A stretch of 64,000 nucleotides of DNA from Labilibaculum sp. DW002 (GCF_029029525.1 NZ_JAKJSC010000001.1:1612001-1676000), one strand, 5' to 3'; counted from the stretch's first letter, positions 41,404 through 50,271 are shown. Numbers and translations are program-made. Notes: generated by a model not told the origin, from the sequence alone.

Positions 41404-42235
41404 GCCATTTCCTGCCTTCGCAGAATACGAGCGAAACGCTCGAACTAGCTGTGGGAACAACTGAATGCTAAAATGGTATAAAAGGTGGTGGTGGAGGTTT
41501 GGAGCTACTGTGCCTTACTGAGTTGCGAGCCGTCTGCGAGTGGGAGGCTGTGACTGGCAAGTAAAACAAGGTACTTGTGATTGACAGCCAGCGGTTTTTG
41601 GCGGCTTTTTTGAAGCTGTGGTGGATGTTGCCGGGTGAAGCACTGGGTATGTTTATTTTTGAATGCTTCTGTTTAGAATGTATGAGAAAATAATTGGGTT
41701 GTGGTGCTTGACCCAGGTGTGTAGGGAAAGGGATTTAACCAGGTAGAAAATTTTGCGAGTAAATATCACTTATCTCAAAATGCCTCTCTCCTTCTCTTTT
41801 GGCACATACTTTTATTTTAAATGTAGGATGCAAAATTTTTACCATGGAAAAGTAATACCCGTGGCCTCTCAAAAAAGATGACAAAAACCGATAGCGGCCG
41901 ACCTAGCAGGCGAGCCTAAAATGAGCAATGGAGGTTTTTTAGCTTTCGGCAGTGGCTTAACGACGATAGCTAAAGAAACTGAGAATTACTGTGAACGACA
42001 AGTGGTTGAGCCCGAAAATTGTGACAGGGTTGCGGGAATTATGGAGCTGATATTGAAATTTATTCGGAACCCCAATGTTCGAAATCAAATGAAGAACAAT
42101 TTGATATGAAAGTCGTTTTTTAAGTTGTTTAAATGATCGACTTTGATGTCAAACTTGTTATCTCAAACAAAAACTAAAAGATTAATAATTCAGAGAAAAT
42201 TCCATTATTTTATTTAAATCCATTACTCCCTTTTT
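41404..42235. other. Border region between conjugative module and copper island
   Basis: The first 400 bases are richer in G on the plus strand (a GGTGGTGGTGGAGG run near 41490) than anything nearby, and carry no coding frame. A short rightward frame at 41921-42109 is listed separately. An end of the mobile element could lie here, but no direct repeat matching the left border was found by eye. Confidence 0.4.
41921..42109 (+). CDS. Short hypothetical protein (doubtful)
   Basis: A 62-codon frame from ATG encodes a protein with mixed composition (GGFLAFGSGLTTIAKETENY, then GIMELILKFIRNPNVRNQ). There is no recognisable family and no ribosome binding site. It stands alone on the plus strand between convergent units, and may be a fragment or chance. 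Confidence 0.25.
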   Translation: MSNGGFLAFGSGLTTIAKETENYCERQVVEPENCDRVAGIMELILKFIRNPNVRNQMKNNLI

Positions 42236-44488
42236 TTAAAGGATTGAGCGTTTTCTTAATCTTAAACTATTAATGAGTACTGAGGTGGAACTTAGAGACA
42301 TGGCCGCTCCAGCTATCATTGGATTCAAAAGAAATTCATTGAAAGGGTACAGTACTCCTGCAGCAATGGGAATGGCTATTGCATTGTAAATGAATGCCCA
42401 AAACAGATTTTGACGAATAGTACGCATTGTTGCTTTGGATAGCTTTATGGCTTTTGCAATTTGCTTTAGATTGGAATGTATTAAAGTAATACCAGCACTT
42501 TCCATAGCGATATCAGTTCCGCTTCCCATAGCAATTCCTACATCGGATTGCGCCAAAGCATGCGAATCATTTATGCCATCACCAACCATTGCTACAGTTT
42601 TGCCATCTTCTTGAAGTTGTTTCACAAAGTTTCCTTTATCGGCAGGCATTACATTTGCTCTAAAGTTCTCAATTCCAACCTGACTTGCTATTGCCGAAGC
42701 TGTTTGCTCATTGTCACCCGTAAGCATATAAATCTCAATACCCATTTGCTGAATCTGCTCAATGGCTGAATGGGAGCTTTCCTTGACTTGGTCAGCAACA
42801 GCAATAACTCCTTCCACTTTGTTTTTAGCACTGAAATAAATTACTGTTTGAGCAGCTAATTTTAAGGCTGCTGCCTTTTGAGATAACTCGCTTGGAATAT
42901 CGATGTCATTGACAAGCATTAGTCTTTCATTTCCTGCCATAAAGGTTGTCTGCTGAAAACTTGATTTAGCACCCATTCCTGTTATACTCTCAAAAGAATC
43001 TGTATGAATAATCGGAGTATCTTCTTTTTTGAGGTGCTGGACAATTGCTTCTGCAATAGGATGTTCAGATTGGGACTCTATGGCTAATAGAATTTGTTTC
43101 AATTCACCGACACGAGCACCTTCTGCCCAAACTAACTCAGTTACTTTGGGTTTACCTTCTGTTATGGTACCTGTTTTATCAAGAATTAAGGTGTCAATTT
43201 TAAAAGCTGTTTCTAATGATTGGGCATCTTTAATTAATATTCCTTGTTGTGCTCCTTTACCGATACCAACCATCAAAGCCGTTGGGGTTGCTAAACCCAA
43301 AGCACATGGACAAGCAATAATCAAGACTGTAATTAATGTTAATAGTGCATAGGTGAATGATGGCTCAGGGCCGATCATGTACCAAATAAAAAAGGTGAGT
43401 ATAGCGATTCCTATTACTATTGGAACGAATATGCCCGCAATTTTATCAACCAATTTTTGAATGGCTGGCTTGCTCGCTTGAGCTTGCTCTACCAATTGAA
43501 TAATTTGAGAGAGTAAAGTTTCATTACCAACTTTATTAGCAATGATTCTTAGCGAACCTTTTTGATTGATTGTACCTGCAAATACCTTATCTCCCTTTGT
43601 TTTTGAAACAGGAATAGGCTCTCCGGAAATCATACTTTCATCAATAAATGATTTACCCTTCTTCACTATACCATCCACAGATACTTTGTCTCCCGGTTTC
43701 AAGATAATAAGTTCACCTTTTAAGATCTCATCAAAAGAAATAGTCTTTTCTTCCCCATTTCTAATCACAATTACCTGCTTTGGTTTCAAATCCATTAGCT
43801 TTTTGATGGCCGAAGAGGTTTTACTTTTCGCCTTCTCTTCCAAAAATCGTCCCAATAAAATAAGCGTTACGATAATGACAGCGGATTCATAATAGACATG
43901 TGGAGATACACCTCGGCTTAGAAAGTATTGTGGATATACAGTATTAAAAACACTAAACACAAAGGCAGTTCCTGTACTTAGTGCAACGAGTGTATCCATA
44001 TTCGCTGAAAAGTGTTTCAGTTTGTTCCATGCAATGACAAAGAATTCGGAACCACTCCAAAATAACGCAGGAACTGAAAGCATCATCATTATCCAGTTTT
44101 CATAGGGAATTTGTCCCATAAAAAACATAGCCATAATGAAGACTGGTATTGAAAAAATGGCTGATATTATCAGCTTTGATTTAAGACTATCCAGTCTCTT
44201 TTCTTCTATCTCTTTAAAGGCTTTTTGTGCTTCCTTTGCTTCTCCAATTAGAATGGTATAACCAATTCCCAGTGCTTTTTGCTGGAGTGTTTCTATGGAA
44301 ACGATACCTGAATCATATTCCAATGCTACGGACTGATTGGGGTAGTTAACTGCAACTTGCCTAACTCCCTTAACGTGATTAAGATAGGATTCCAGATTAA
44401 CTGCACAAGATGCGCAAGTCATTCCTGACACCTTGTGACTATCTTTAATTACACTGAACCTTTGATTTAATGCTGTGACTTCTTCCAT
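42236..44488 (-). CDS. copA: Copper-exporting P1B-type ATPase CopA
   Basis: The 750-residue pump exports Cu(I) or Ag(I) from the cytoplasm. One N-terminal HMA domain carries the metal site MTCASC at about residues 23-28. Eight membrane helices are expected, with the CPC motif in ACPCALGLATPTAL near residue 392. The phosphorylation site DKTGTITEG lies near 437, HP in SEHPIAEA near 480 and the hinge GDGINDSHAL near 637. The Asn/Tyr/Met residues of the last helices also fit the copper group. Its promoter region holds two 21-base-spaced repeats, and a copper-type AraC regulator gene ends just upstream. Confidence 0.95.
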   Translation of the reverse strand: MEEVTALNQRFSVIKDSHKVSGMTCASCAVNLESYLNHVKGVRQVAVNYPNQSVALEYDSGIVSIETLQQKALGIGYTILIGEAKEAQKAFKEIEEKRLDSLKSKLIISAIFSIPVFIMAMFFMGQIPYENWIMMMLSVPALFWSGSEFFVIAWNKLKHFSANMDTLVALSTGTAFVFSVFNTVYPQYFLSRGVSPHVYYESAVIIVTLILLGRFLEEKAKSKTSSAIKKLMDLKPKQVIVIRNGEEKTISFDEILKGELIILKPGDKVSVDGIVKKGKSFIDESMISGEPIPVSKTKGDKVFAGTINQKGSLRIIANKVGNETLLSQIIQLVEQAQASKPAIQKLVDKIAGIFVPIVIGIAILTFFIWYMIGPEPSFTYALLTLITVLIIACPCALGLATPTALMVGIGKGAQQGILIKDAQSLETAFKIDTLILDKTGTITEGKPKVTELVWAEGARVGELKQILLAIESQSEHPIAEAIVQHLKKEDTPIIHTDSFESITGMGAKSSFQQTTFMAGNERLMLVNDIDIPSELSQKAAALKLAAQTVIYFSAKNKVEGVIAVADQVKESSHSAIEQIQQMGIEIYMLTGDNEQTASAIASQVGIENFRANVMPADKGNFVKQLQEDGKTVAMVGDGINDSHALAQSDVGIAMGSGTDIAMESAGITLIHSNLKQIAKAIKLSKATMRTIRQNLFWAFIYNAIAIPIAAGVLYPFNEFLLNPMIAGAAMSLSSTSVLINSLRLRKRSIL

Positions 44489-44535
44489 GACTTTCTAGTT
44501 TAGACTACAAAGATGAGCATGGAAGCAAACTTATT

Positions 44536-44571
44536 CTTTACAGAATTCTGAGAATCCTTTATAGAATTTTG
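44536..44571. promoter_or_regulatory. Direct-repeat operator in the copA promoter
   Basis: CTTTACAGAATTCTG (44536-44550) and CTTTATAGAATTTTG (44557-44571) are direct repeats whose starts are 21 bases apart, i.e. two turns of the helix. They lie between the end of the AraC-type regulator gene and the copA start. AraC-family proteins bind such direct repeats; a similarly spaced pair is next to the paralogous regulator at 59.4 kb. Confidence 0.65.
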
Positions 44572-44574
44572 TAT

Positions 44575-45141
44575 TTAAAAGGAATCTAGGGCTTGGTGTC
44601 CTGGTTTTTTCAGTTTTTTAAATTCAGTTGGTGGCATACCTGTTTCTTTTTTAAACTGAGCAGAAAGATGTGCCACACTACTATAATCCATCTGAAAGGC
44701 TATTTCAGAAAGCGTTAACTCATTATAAAAAATAAGCTCTTTTACTCTTTCAATTTTCTGCTTCAAAATAAATCGTTCGATAGTGATACCTTCTACTTCC
44801 GAGAAAAGTCTGCTTAGAGAAGAGTATTCATGGTTTGTTTTTTCGCTTATAACAGTCGAAAAATTTACCTTAAGTGCATCTTCTTTGTAGTGAATTTGCT
44901 CAACAATAATGGCCTTAATTTGGCCAATAAGTTTTGATTTTTGGTCTTGGAGTAATCCGAACCCTCTTGAGGCCAACTTTTCCTCTAATTGCTTTCTTTG
45001 AGAATCATTTATATTTTCACTGATGCTTACTTCACCAAGCTGTATATAGGACGTTTTAATATTCAATTCATTGAATATCTCTCTCACGGTTTCAATACAG
45101 CGAGGACAAACCATGTTTTTAATGCAAATTATACTTGTCAT
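44575..45141 (-). CDS. AraC-type regulator with N-terminal metal-binding (HMA-like) domain, copA-linked
   Basis: The 188-residue protein begins with a short HMA-like fold, SIICIKNMVCPRCIETVREI, whose Cys12 and Cys15 (CPRC) match the metal-binding loop of CopZ-like domains. Residues about 30-75 continue this fold. The C-terminal 100 residues are an AraC DNA-binding domain: ERVKELIFYNELTLSEIAFQ, then YSSVAHLSAQFKKETGMPP. A fused cytoplasmic copper sensor and activator is the obvious reading. It lies 87 bases upstream of copA in the same direction. Its paralogue at 59471-60037 precedes the other copper efflux operon. No effector has been shown; the metal role is inferred. Confidence 0.82.
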   Translation of the reverse strand: MTSIICIKNMVCPRCIETVREIFNELNIKTSYIQLGEVSISENINDSQRKQLEEKLASRGFGLLQDQKSKLIGQIKAIIVEQIHYKEDALKVNFSTVISEKTNHEYSSLSRLFSEVEGITIERFILKQKIERVKELIFYNELTLSEIAFQMDYSSVAHLSAQFKKETGMPPTEFKKLKKPGHQALDSF

Positions 45142-45180
45142 TGTATAATATCAGTTAATTAATTTGTAGAACCTTAAATT

Positions 45181-47004
45181 TCATTTAGCCAATAATACCC
45201 TTTTAAGTTTAAAAAAAATATCCTTGGCATTTTCATAAAGGATTTTTGATATTTTTTTTAATTTAAACCTAAATTCATCCCTTTTATATTCAACCTTGCT
45301 TATTTCTCCTACAATTCGAATAAGCTCCTGAGCCATTTCCTCGTACACATGTCTTTTGTAATGTCGGATGCTATGATTAATACCTTCATCATTTACAAAC
45401 TTTCTTACATCTAACAAGAATGCATTGTCATGTTCAGCACAAAAATCATCCAATACTTTATTTAGTATTCTGTGTCGATCTTGTGCCTTTCCGAATTCTG
45501 ATACATTATTTTTCGGACTCCTTATTTCCGCTCCATTAATAAAAATGATTGGTTTGCTTATTTGACTCCTCAAACTTTCCAAATTATTCCTGAGATCCTC
45601 AGGAATAATCTGTCCCTGAAATGTAAAATCACTTTTAAAATCATCGTAAAACTCTTCATCCATACCTATAAAACCATGCCTTTTACAACGTGAAACAAAC
45701 TGTTCTTTCGTTTCATTTATAAAATCAGAATAACTTTCATAAGGTACAAGCACATTGGTTCTTTTTGAGTTGTACAGATCCATTGTGTAGTCTAAGAGCA
45801 GACTATATACCAGTACATCATACTCCTGTTCAAATACTTTTGTGGAAAAAATAGATTCATCCCAAAAAGGCAATTTATCAATCAGGTATGACTTTGTAGT
45901 ATCACTAACAATTCCCGATTGTAATAATATGAATGAATGAGCTTGGGGTACAGGATGATTATTTACATTCACAAAATTGAATTCCGACTGTAAGTTCAAA
46001 TTCTTATAATTCAAATAATGCAGCATTTGATTCAGATCGCAAGCTCCTTTCAGTAATAAGCGAATAGGTTTCGTTTCATTATCCTCATCAATAATCTGAT
46101 TCCAATCCTCCGATACTGTTATCCAATTAGGCTTAGGTTCTTTGGTCAGTTCTGCAGTAACCGCCCCAACTCTAATAATTTCAGGATAACTTAAATGTGC
46201 ATAAACAAATTGTTCTAATCCAATATTCATTGCACGGCATGAGAAGAGAAAGTGTTCCAGTCTGTTGGTAGATAATTGGAGTGCATAAAAACCGACAACA
46301 CCATATTCTCCAAAACGATCTTTTACCCGAATCATTTTGCATTCGTAATCTGTATTTTCAAGCAGCTCATCAAGCTCATGTTCGGCAATCCTCTTTTTAG
46401 TATAGTTGATTTGATTTGTTCTTTGAATCAATTCGAATATTCGGCCCTTACCAGATAAAACTTCGCTGATAAAAGCAAGTTGAATCCCTGACGTTTGAAG
46501 AAATTCCTTATTATCAGAATAATTAGTTCGTTCCTGATTTTTTCTCTCTAAGATTCTATAATAATGAAGACGACTATGTTCTTTATCCTCTTTCCCAATA
46601 AAAGCATCATGATCGGTAATCTTAAAAATGAAATTAGGATCCTCAACCCACACGGCATCATTATAAAATTTAACTTCTTTTAAATTCAAATGGTTATCAT
46701 CCAAAAACAACACATTTTGAGGTCGTAACTGTGCCAACTCTATGATACTATTAACACTCTTCCCTTTAGGTTGCCAATTTATTCGAGGAAATATAAAATA
46801 ATCCCAAACCCCTAATTCCTGAAGTTTCTTTTTTGCTTCATATTGGTTGTTTTTTGAAGAAATCGAGTTCATTATTCCCCGCTCCACCAATTCTTTCACC
46901 AAATCTATATTGAACTGTATAGGAGTAATCTCTTCCTCTGATAGCGTTCCAGACCAAAACGTATCATCCAAATCCCATATCACTAGCTTAACAATATCCA
47001 TCAT
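45181..47004 (-). CDS. FkbH-like HAD-family protein (HAD-IIIC) with C-terminal SGNH-like part
   Basis: The 607-residue protein has an N-terminal HAD phosphatase-like domain: catalytic LVIWDLDDTFWSGTL at residues 7-21, SSKNN at about 48, and the FLDDN motif near 100. An acetyltransferase-like middle follows (IQRTNQINYTKKRI, then RFGEYGVVGFYAL), as in FkbH proteins. These proteins activate glyceryl or similar units on carrier proteins in polyketide and glycan pathways. The C-terminal third (IIFINGAEIRSPKNN, then HYKRHVYEEMAQELI) resembles an SGNH hydrolase tail. Its neighbours are metal genes, with no carrier protein or synthase nearby, so its job here is unclear and it may be a passenger. Confidence 0.75.
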   Translation of the reverse strand: MMDIVKLVIWDLDDTFWSGTLSEEEITPIQFNIDLVKELVERGIMNSISSKNNQYEAKKKLQELGVWDYFIFPRINWQPKGKSVNSIIELAQLRPQNVLFLDDNHLNLKEVKFYNDAVWVEDPNFIFKITDHDAFIGKEDKEHSRLHYYRILERKNQERTNYSDNKEFLQTSGIQLAFISEVLSGKGRIFELIQRTNQINYTKKRIAEHELDELLENTDYECKMIRVKDRFGEYGVVGFYALQLSTNRLEHFLFSCRAMNIGLEQFVYAHLSYPEIIRVGAVTAELTKEPKPNWITVSEDWNQIIDEDNETKPIRLLLKGACDLNQMLHYLNYKNLNLQSEFNFVNVNNHPVPQAHSFILLQSGIVSDTTKSYLIDKLPFWDESIFSTKVFEQEYDVLVYSLLLDYTMDLYNSKRTNVLVPYESYSDFINETKEQFVSRCKRHGFIGMDEEFYDDFKSDFTFQGQIIPEDLRNNLESLRSQISKPIIFINGAEIRSPKNNVSEFGKAQDRHRILNKVLDDFCAEHDNAFLLDVRKFVNDEGINHSIRHYKRHVYEEMAQELIRIVGEISKVEYKRDEFRFKLKKISKILYENAKDIFFKLKRVLLAK

Positions 47005-47315
47005 ATTTAGTTTTCAAAAATCACAATTCGTGGAACATTAACCATCTTTACATTTTCATACATATTTCCCTCAAATGAATGTGTTTATTATTCAATAACA
47101 CACTCCATCCATAAAAGAGGGCAAACAGGGATAAGAAAACCTCCATAAGTTCACTTTCGCCGTCAAGACTAGTTATTAGGATAAAAACACCAATGGAAAT
47201 AAACTTGGATGGGGGAAAATAAAGCAAAACCAATTGGGACACTTGTTTCGTTTCGGTATCCAAAGTGTCATTATTTTATATCTAACCAAGAAAACATTCC
47301 GTTATTTTCACCCCA
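47005..47315. other. Intergenic region before the FkbH-like gene
   Basis: No convincing gene. A leftward frame (47048-47263) with two hydrophobic stretches needs a TTG start and has no recognisable family. The region probably carries the FkbH-like promoter. Confidence 0.35.
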
Positions 47316-47537
47316 TTATACATCACTCTTGTGTATAAAATTACAATTTAGATCTTGATCTAGCACATTGGCTATGTGAATAAGGTACTCAATTGTCGTA
47401 TTCACTAATCCATTTTCAAGCCTTGAAATGTATTCCTGATTACATCCCAAAAGTTCAGCCAATTTAGATTGTGTCATCTTTTTTGACATCCTTGCTTGCC
47501 TAATCTGTATCCCCAAATCGCTCCTTATTTTTCCCAT
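47316..47537 (-). CDS. Small XRE-family helix-turn-helix regulator
   Basis: Starting at the ATG at 47537, the product is 73 residues. A single XRE domain fills it: LGIQIRQARMSKKMTQSKLA, then LLGCNQEYISRLENGLVNTT and LIHIANVLDQDL. Such proteins repress phage, toxin or restriction genes. It stands between the terminator of the HMA genes and the FkbH-like gene, with no toxin partner visible. An upstream TTG would extend it by 11 residues. Confidence 0.8.
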   Translation of the reverse strand: MGKIRSDLGIQIRQARMSKKMTQSKLAELLGCNQEYISRLENGLVNTTIEYLIHIANVLDQDLNCNFIHKSDV

Positions 47538-47573
47538 TTTAAGGCAAATTCTTAATTTTAATACTATCAAAAC

Positions 47574-47596
47574 AAAAGCACTTTGAGAGTGCTTTT
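47574..47596 (-). terminator. Intrinsic terminator at the end of the copper accessory genes
   Basis: AAAAGCACT and AGTGCTTTT pair around a five-base loop, with a T-rich continuation leftward (CTTTTGTTTTG). It lies about 90 bases past the last HMA gene and should end the long leftward copper transcript. Confidence 0.7.
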
Positions 47597-47687
47597 ATTT
47601 CATAAACTAACCGATTCAAAAATCAACAGAACAGTATTTGTCCTAAGGCTCAACATTCACAGGTCAAACCTTAGGGCTTGTATTTGA

Positions 47688-48059
47688 TTAATGATGTTGA
47701 TGTCCTTTATGACCTTTAGTGTCAGACTTTGCTCTTTCATATTGACAACATCCTGGCAACTTATTATAAGTTTCATCTTTCGCTTTATGCATCATCGTAT
47801 CATGCCCAGCTTTGGCAATAGCCATATGCACTTTATGAATGTCAGTTTTAGAACTTTCAAAAGCAACTTCGATCATCTTAGTCTCTTTATTCCAATCTGC
47901 CATAGTCACACCATCTATGGCTAGAGCAGCTTTTTCTATTCGCTTCTCGCACATACTGCAATTACCAAAAACTTTAAATTTAACGTTCTTTGCTTGAGCA
48001 GATAAGCTCAAAGTGCTAACAAAAAACAAACCGATTAATCCTACTAATTTTAATTTCAT
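47688..48059 (-). CDS. Periplasmic HMA-type copper-binding protein, copy 1
   Basis: The 123-residue protein has a signal peptide (ends near LSLSAQA) and an HMA domain, VKFKVFGNCSMCEKRIEKAA, with the metal-binding CSMC. The typical Bacteroidota extension HKVHMAIAKAGHDTMMHKA leads to a second cysteine motif, LPGCCQYERA, and the tail is His-rich (HKGHQHH). It should bind copper or silver in the periplasm. It is a tandem duplicate of the next gene upstream, with which it shares most of residues 30-110. The gap is 33 bases. Confidence 0.85.
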   Translation of the reverse strand: MKLKLVGLIGLFFVSTLSLSAQAKNVKFKVFGNCSMCEKRIEKAALAIDGVTMADWNKETKMIEVAFESSKTDIHKVHMAIAKAGHDTMMHKAKDETYNKLPGCCQYERAKSDTKGHKGHQHH

Positions 48060-48092
48060 AATGTTTTCTTTTACTATTGATTACTAATTCAA

Positions 48093-48560
48093 TTATTTTT
48101 TACAACAAGAGCCACTTTTCTTTTTATTGGGACGAGTGCACTCTGAATGATCTGATTCCTTCTTTTCTAATTTATGACTGCAAGTTGAATGATCATGCCC
48201 TTCATGACTAGTTACCTGTGTAAGAGCACCTCTTTCGTACTGACAACATCCTGGCAGTTTGTTGTAAACCTCATCTTTCGCTTTATGCATTTGAGTGTCG
48301 TGACCTGCTTTTGCTATAGCCATATGCACTTTATGGATGTCGGTCTTAGAACTATCAAAAGTCACATCAATCATTTTTGATTCTTTGTTCCAATCTGCAA
48401 CAGATACGCCATCCACCGCTAATACAGCTTTTTCAATTCTTGTCTCACACATTCCGCAATTACCGGAAACTTTAAATTTCTCAGCATTATTTTGTGCAAA
48501 CACTGATCCTGAACTCATAAAAGCCATTACTAATACAATATAAATTGCTTTAATTTTCAT
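48093..48560 (-). CDS. Periplasmic HMA-type copper-binding protein, copy 2
   Basis: The 155-residue protein has a signal peptide (ends near GSVFAQN) and an HMA domain with CGMC (KVSGNCGMCETRIEKAVLAV). HKVHMAIAKAGHDTQMHKA and LPGCCQYER then follow as in copy 1. Its tail is longer and richer in ligands: HEGHDHSTCSH, then HSECTRP and GSCCKK. The two copies arose by tandem duplication and have diverged mainly in the tail, which may tune affinity or partner. Confidence 0.86.
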   Translation of the reverse strand: MKIKAIYIVLVMAFMSSGSVFAQNNAEKFKVSGNCGMCETRIEKAVLAVDGVSVADWNKESKMIDVTFDSSKTDIHKVHMAIAKAGHDTQMHKAKDEVYNKLPGCCQYERGALTQVTSHEGHDHSTCSHKLEKKESDHSECTRPNKKKSGSCCKK

Positions 48561-48698
48561 CTTCTCTAATTTTTAAATTATTTATTACTTACCACATCTT
48601 TTTTTACTGATTCTCTTTTATATTTGCAACAATCCGGCAGTGCAAAACAGGCTAAATAATCCAATATGATACTAGAATTAAAACCATAACAGGTCCAC

Positions 48699-49163
48699 TT
48701 ATTTTTTATTAATTAATTTCATATATTGATCGCAAGTCTCATCTGACTTAAAAAATAATACTCTTTTATGATCTTGCGGATCTTGCCTTACTATGGCATC
48801 TGCCTTGCTAAACGTTTGACCTGATACCGGATCAACTGCATATTGAATATTATCTATATTTTGCTCCAACTTCGTCAAGCATTTCTCACAACAACCATAA
48901 TAAGTTCTACCTCCAATTTGAATTGGCAAACTACCTTTACTTTTTATATCACCTCTCACCATACAAATTATACTATCAGGTATAATTTCTCCCTCAAAAG
49001 ATGAGTAATTAATTACTTCAGGAATAGATTTACTATTCAATTGAGGTCCATATAAAGCTATAGCTGCAATTACTATTATTCCTCCCAACAATAGCAATCC
49101 TCTCGTTCTGCTTTTACTTTCTAATCGAGTCTTTGTTTTATTCTTATTATTTATTTTTTTCAT
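48699..49163 (-). CDS. Membrane-anchored TRASH/YHS-like metal-binding protein
   Basis: The 154-residue protein has a basic N-terminus and one membrane helix (about 23-41, GLLLLGGIIVIAAIALYG). The soluble domain contains ICMVRGDIKSKGSLPIQIGG, then RTYYGCCEKCLTKL. A cysteine followed at distance by GCCEKC is the pattern of TRASH/YHS metal-binding domains, which often accompany copper ATPases and CusB. It ends ...DETCDQYMKLINKK, adding one more cysteine. A copper chaperone or sensor role on the outer face of the inner membrane is inferred. Confidence 0.68.
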   Translation of the reverse strand: MKKINNKNKTKTRLESKSRTRGLLLLGGIIVIAAIALYGPQLNSKSIPEVINYSSFEGEIIPDSIICMVRGDIKSKGSLPIQIGGRTYYGCCEKCLTKLEQNIDNIQYAVDPVSGQTFSKADAIVRQDPQDHKRVLFFKSDETCDQYMKLINKK

Positions 49164-49203
49164 GATTTCTCCTCTTTTACCATTACTCCTTCTGACAGTT
49201 GGC

Positions 49204-49596
49204 TCAATCTGTAAGAGAAGCTATAAATTTGTTCAAAAGTATTGACACTTCTGTAGCTACCCTTTCAATATCCTCATTATTAACGGCACTCATTGAAGCT
49301 ATTGGATTGATTGCAGCAACTTCAATTTTACCGTCTTTAAGTTCCTGAATGATAACATTACAAGGTAACATTGTTCCAATCCTACTGTCAAATTTTAGAG
49401 CCTCGTAAGCAAACTTGGGATTACATGCACCTAATATTTTGTATTTATGAAATTCGACAGCTAACTTTTCATTGAGTTTTTGTTGAATGTCAATTTCTGT
49501 TAGAACCCCAAATCCCACATTTTGCAGCGATTCTCTAACCTGTATCTCTACTTTTTCGAAATTTGAATTCAGTACTTTGGAATTATAGTATGACAT
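49204..49596 (-). CDS. DUF302 protein
   Basis: The 130-residue protein matches the DUF302 pattern: VRESLQNVGFGVLTEIDIQQ, then ILGACNPKFAYEAL and GTMLPCNVIIQEL, with cysteines in GAC and LPC. The family forms a compact alpha-beta fold and is common in metal and redox operons, with unknown activity. There is no signal peptide here, so it is cytoplasmic. It lies between the lipoprotein and TRASH-like genes. Confidence 0.88.
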   Translation of the reverse strand: MSYYNSKVLNSNFEKVEIQVRESLQNVGFGVLTEIDIQQKLNEKLAVEFHKYKILGACNPKFAYEALKFDSRIGTMLPCNVIIQELKDGKIEVAAINPIASMSAVNNEDIERVATEVSILLNKFIASLTD

Positions 49597-49672
49597 CTTT
49601 TATTTTGTTTTATATGAATATTAACTCTTACTAAACGCAAAGCATTTGTAATTCCAGAGATTGAACTAAAAC

Positions 49673-50179
49673 TTACTTAGTGCCCATGAATTGGTAATCT
49701 CCATCACTCATTTTAAATAAATAGTTAAAGGTATTGTGTCGCATATCGAAATTTCCAAAATGCTCATCACCTTCCTCGTGTTCATCACTTAAATGATGCA
49801 TCCATTCTGTTTCTTCACTATGGGAGTCTCCCATCATTCCTCCAGGAATATGATTTTCACCTAGCATATGTCCATAGATTTGTTCAAATTCCTCACCTGT
49901 GTGGCAAACGAAAACACTATCACTATGCTGGTAATAATCAAGCATAAATGTTGTGTCTAATTCTCCTCCATAACAATGAATCTGAATTTGTTCACCAATA
50001 ATCATTACATCTGCATATGCGTGATCATCAGAAGAAGATCCCGATTTCACAACACTTTTCAATGATAAAGTACCAGTATATTTTCCTGTAATTTCATTTA
50101 ACTGCTCATCATCATTTTTGTCGCAAGCAACAAAAATGACCAAACTAACCAGTACCGCTACTATTGTTTTTGATTTCAT
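49673..50179 (-). CDS. His/Met-rich lipoprotein of the copper island (paralogue of the ECF-linked one)
   Basis: The 168-residue protein has a lipoprotein signal (lipobox VIFVAC). GKYTGTLSLKSVVKSG, IQIHCYGGELDTTFMLDYYQ and CHTGEEFEQIYGHMLG follow, and then a region rich in His, Met and acids (HIPGGMMGDSHSEETEWMHH, HEEGDEHFG). It ends GGDYQF-like (DGDYQFMGTK) and appears complete. The same sequence of motifs makes up the frameshifted lipoprotein at 6882-7420, so this copy defines what an intact member looks like. It is probably a periplasm- or surface-facing metal binder; the family has no name known to me. Confidence 0.75.
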   Translation of the reverse strand: MKSKTIVAVLVSLVIFVACDKNDDEQLNEITGKYTGTLSLKSVVKSGSSSDDHAYADVMIIGEQIQIHCYGGELDTTFMLDYYQHSDSVFVCHTGEEFEQIYGHMLGENHIPGGMMGDSHSEETEWMHHLSDEHEEGDEHFGNFDMRHNTFNYLFKMSDGDYQFMGTK

Positions 50180-50219
50180 AACTTTCCTTTTTTAATGATT
50201 AAATGTTTAGTTGCTAATT

Positions 50220-50271
50220 GATGGGATCAAGCCGATTTGAATAAAATACTCTCGCAAGGCCTGATCCCATC
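50220..50271. repeat. Intergenic hairpin GATGGGATCA / TGATCCCATC
   Basis: A perfect 10-bp outer stem, one mismatch and three more pairs enclose a 24-base loop. It lies between two genes of the copper operon with no T tract behind it, so it is more likely an RNA-processing or stability element than a terminator. Confidence 0.55.

Noticed and set aside
22303-42235. Attachment-site direct repeats bounding the conjugative module
   Set aside because: No matching pair of direct repeats could be found by eye at the two candidate borders.
47048-47263. 71-codon minus-strand frame with two hydrophobic stretches
   Set aside because: Needs a TTG start, no homology recognised, and an overlapping frame is equally plausible; left as intergenic.
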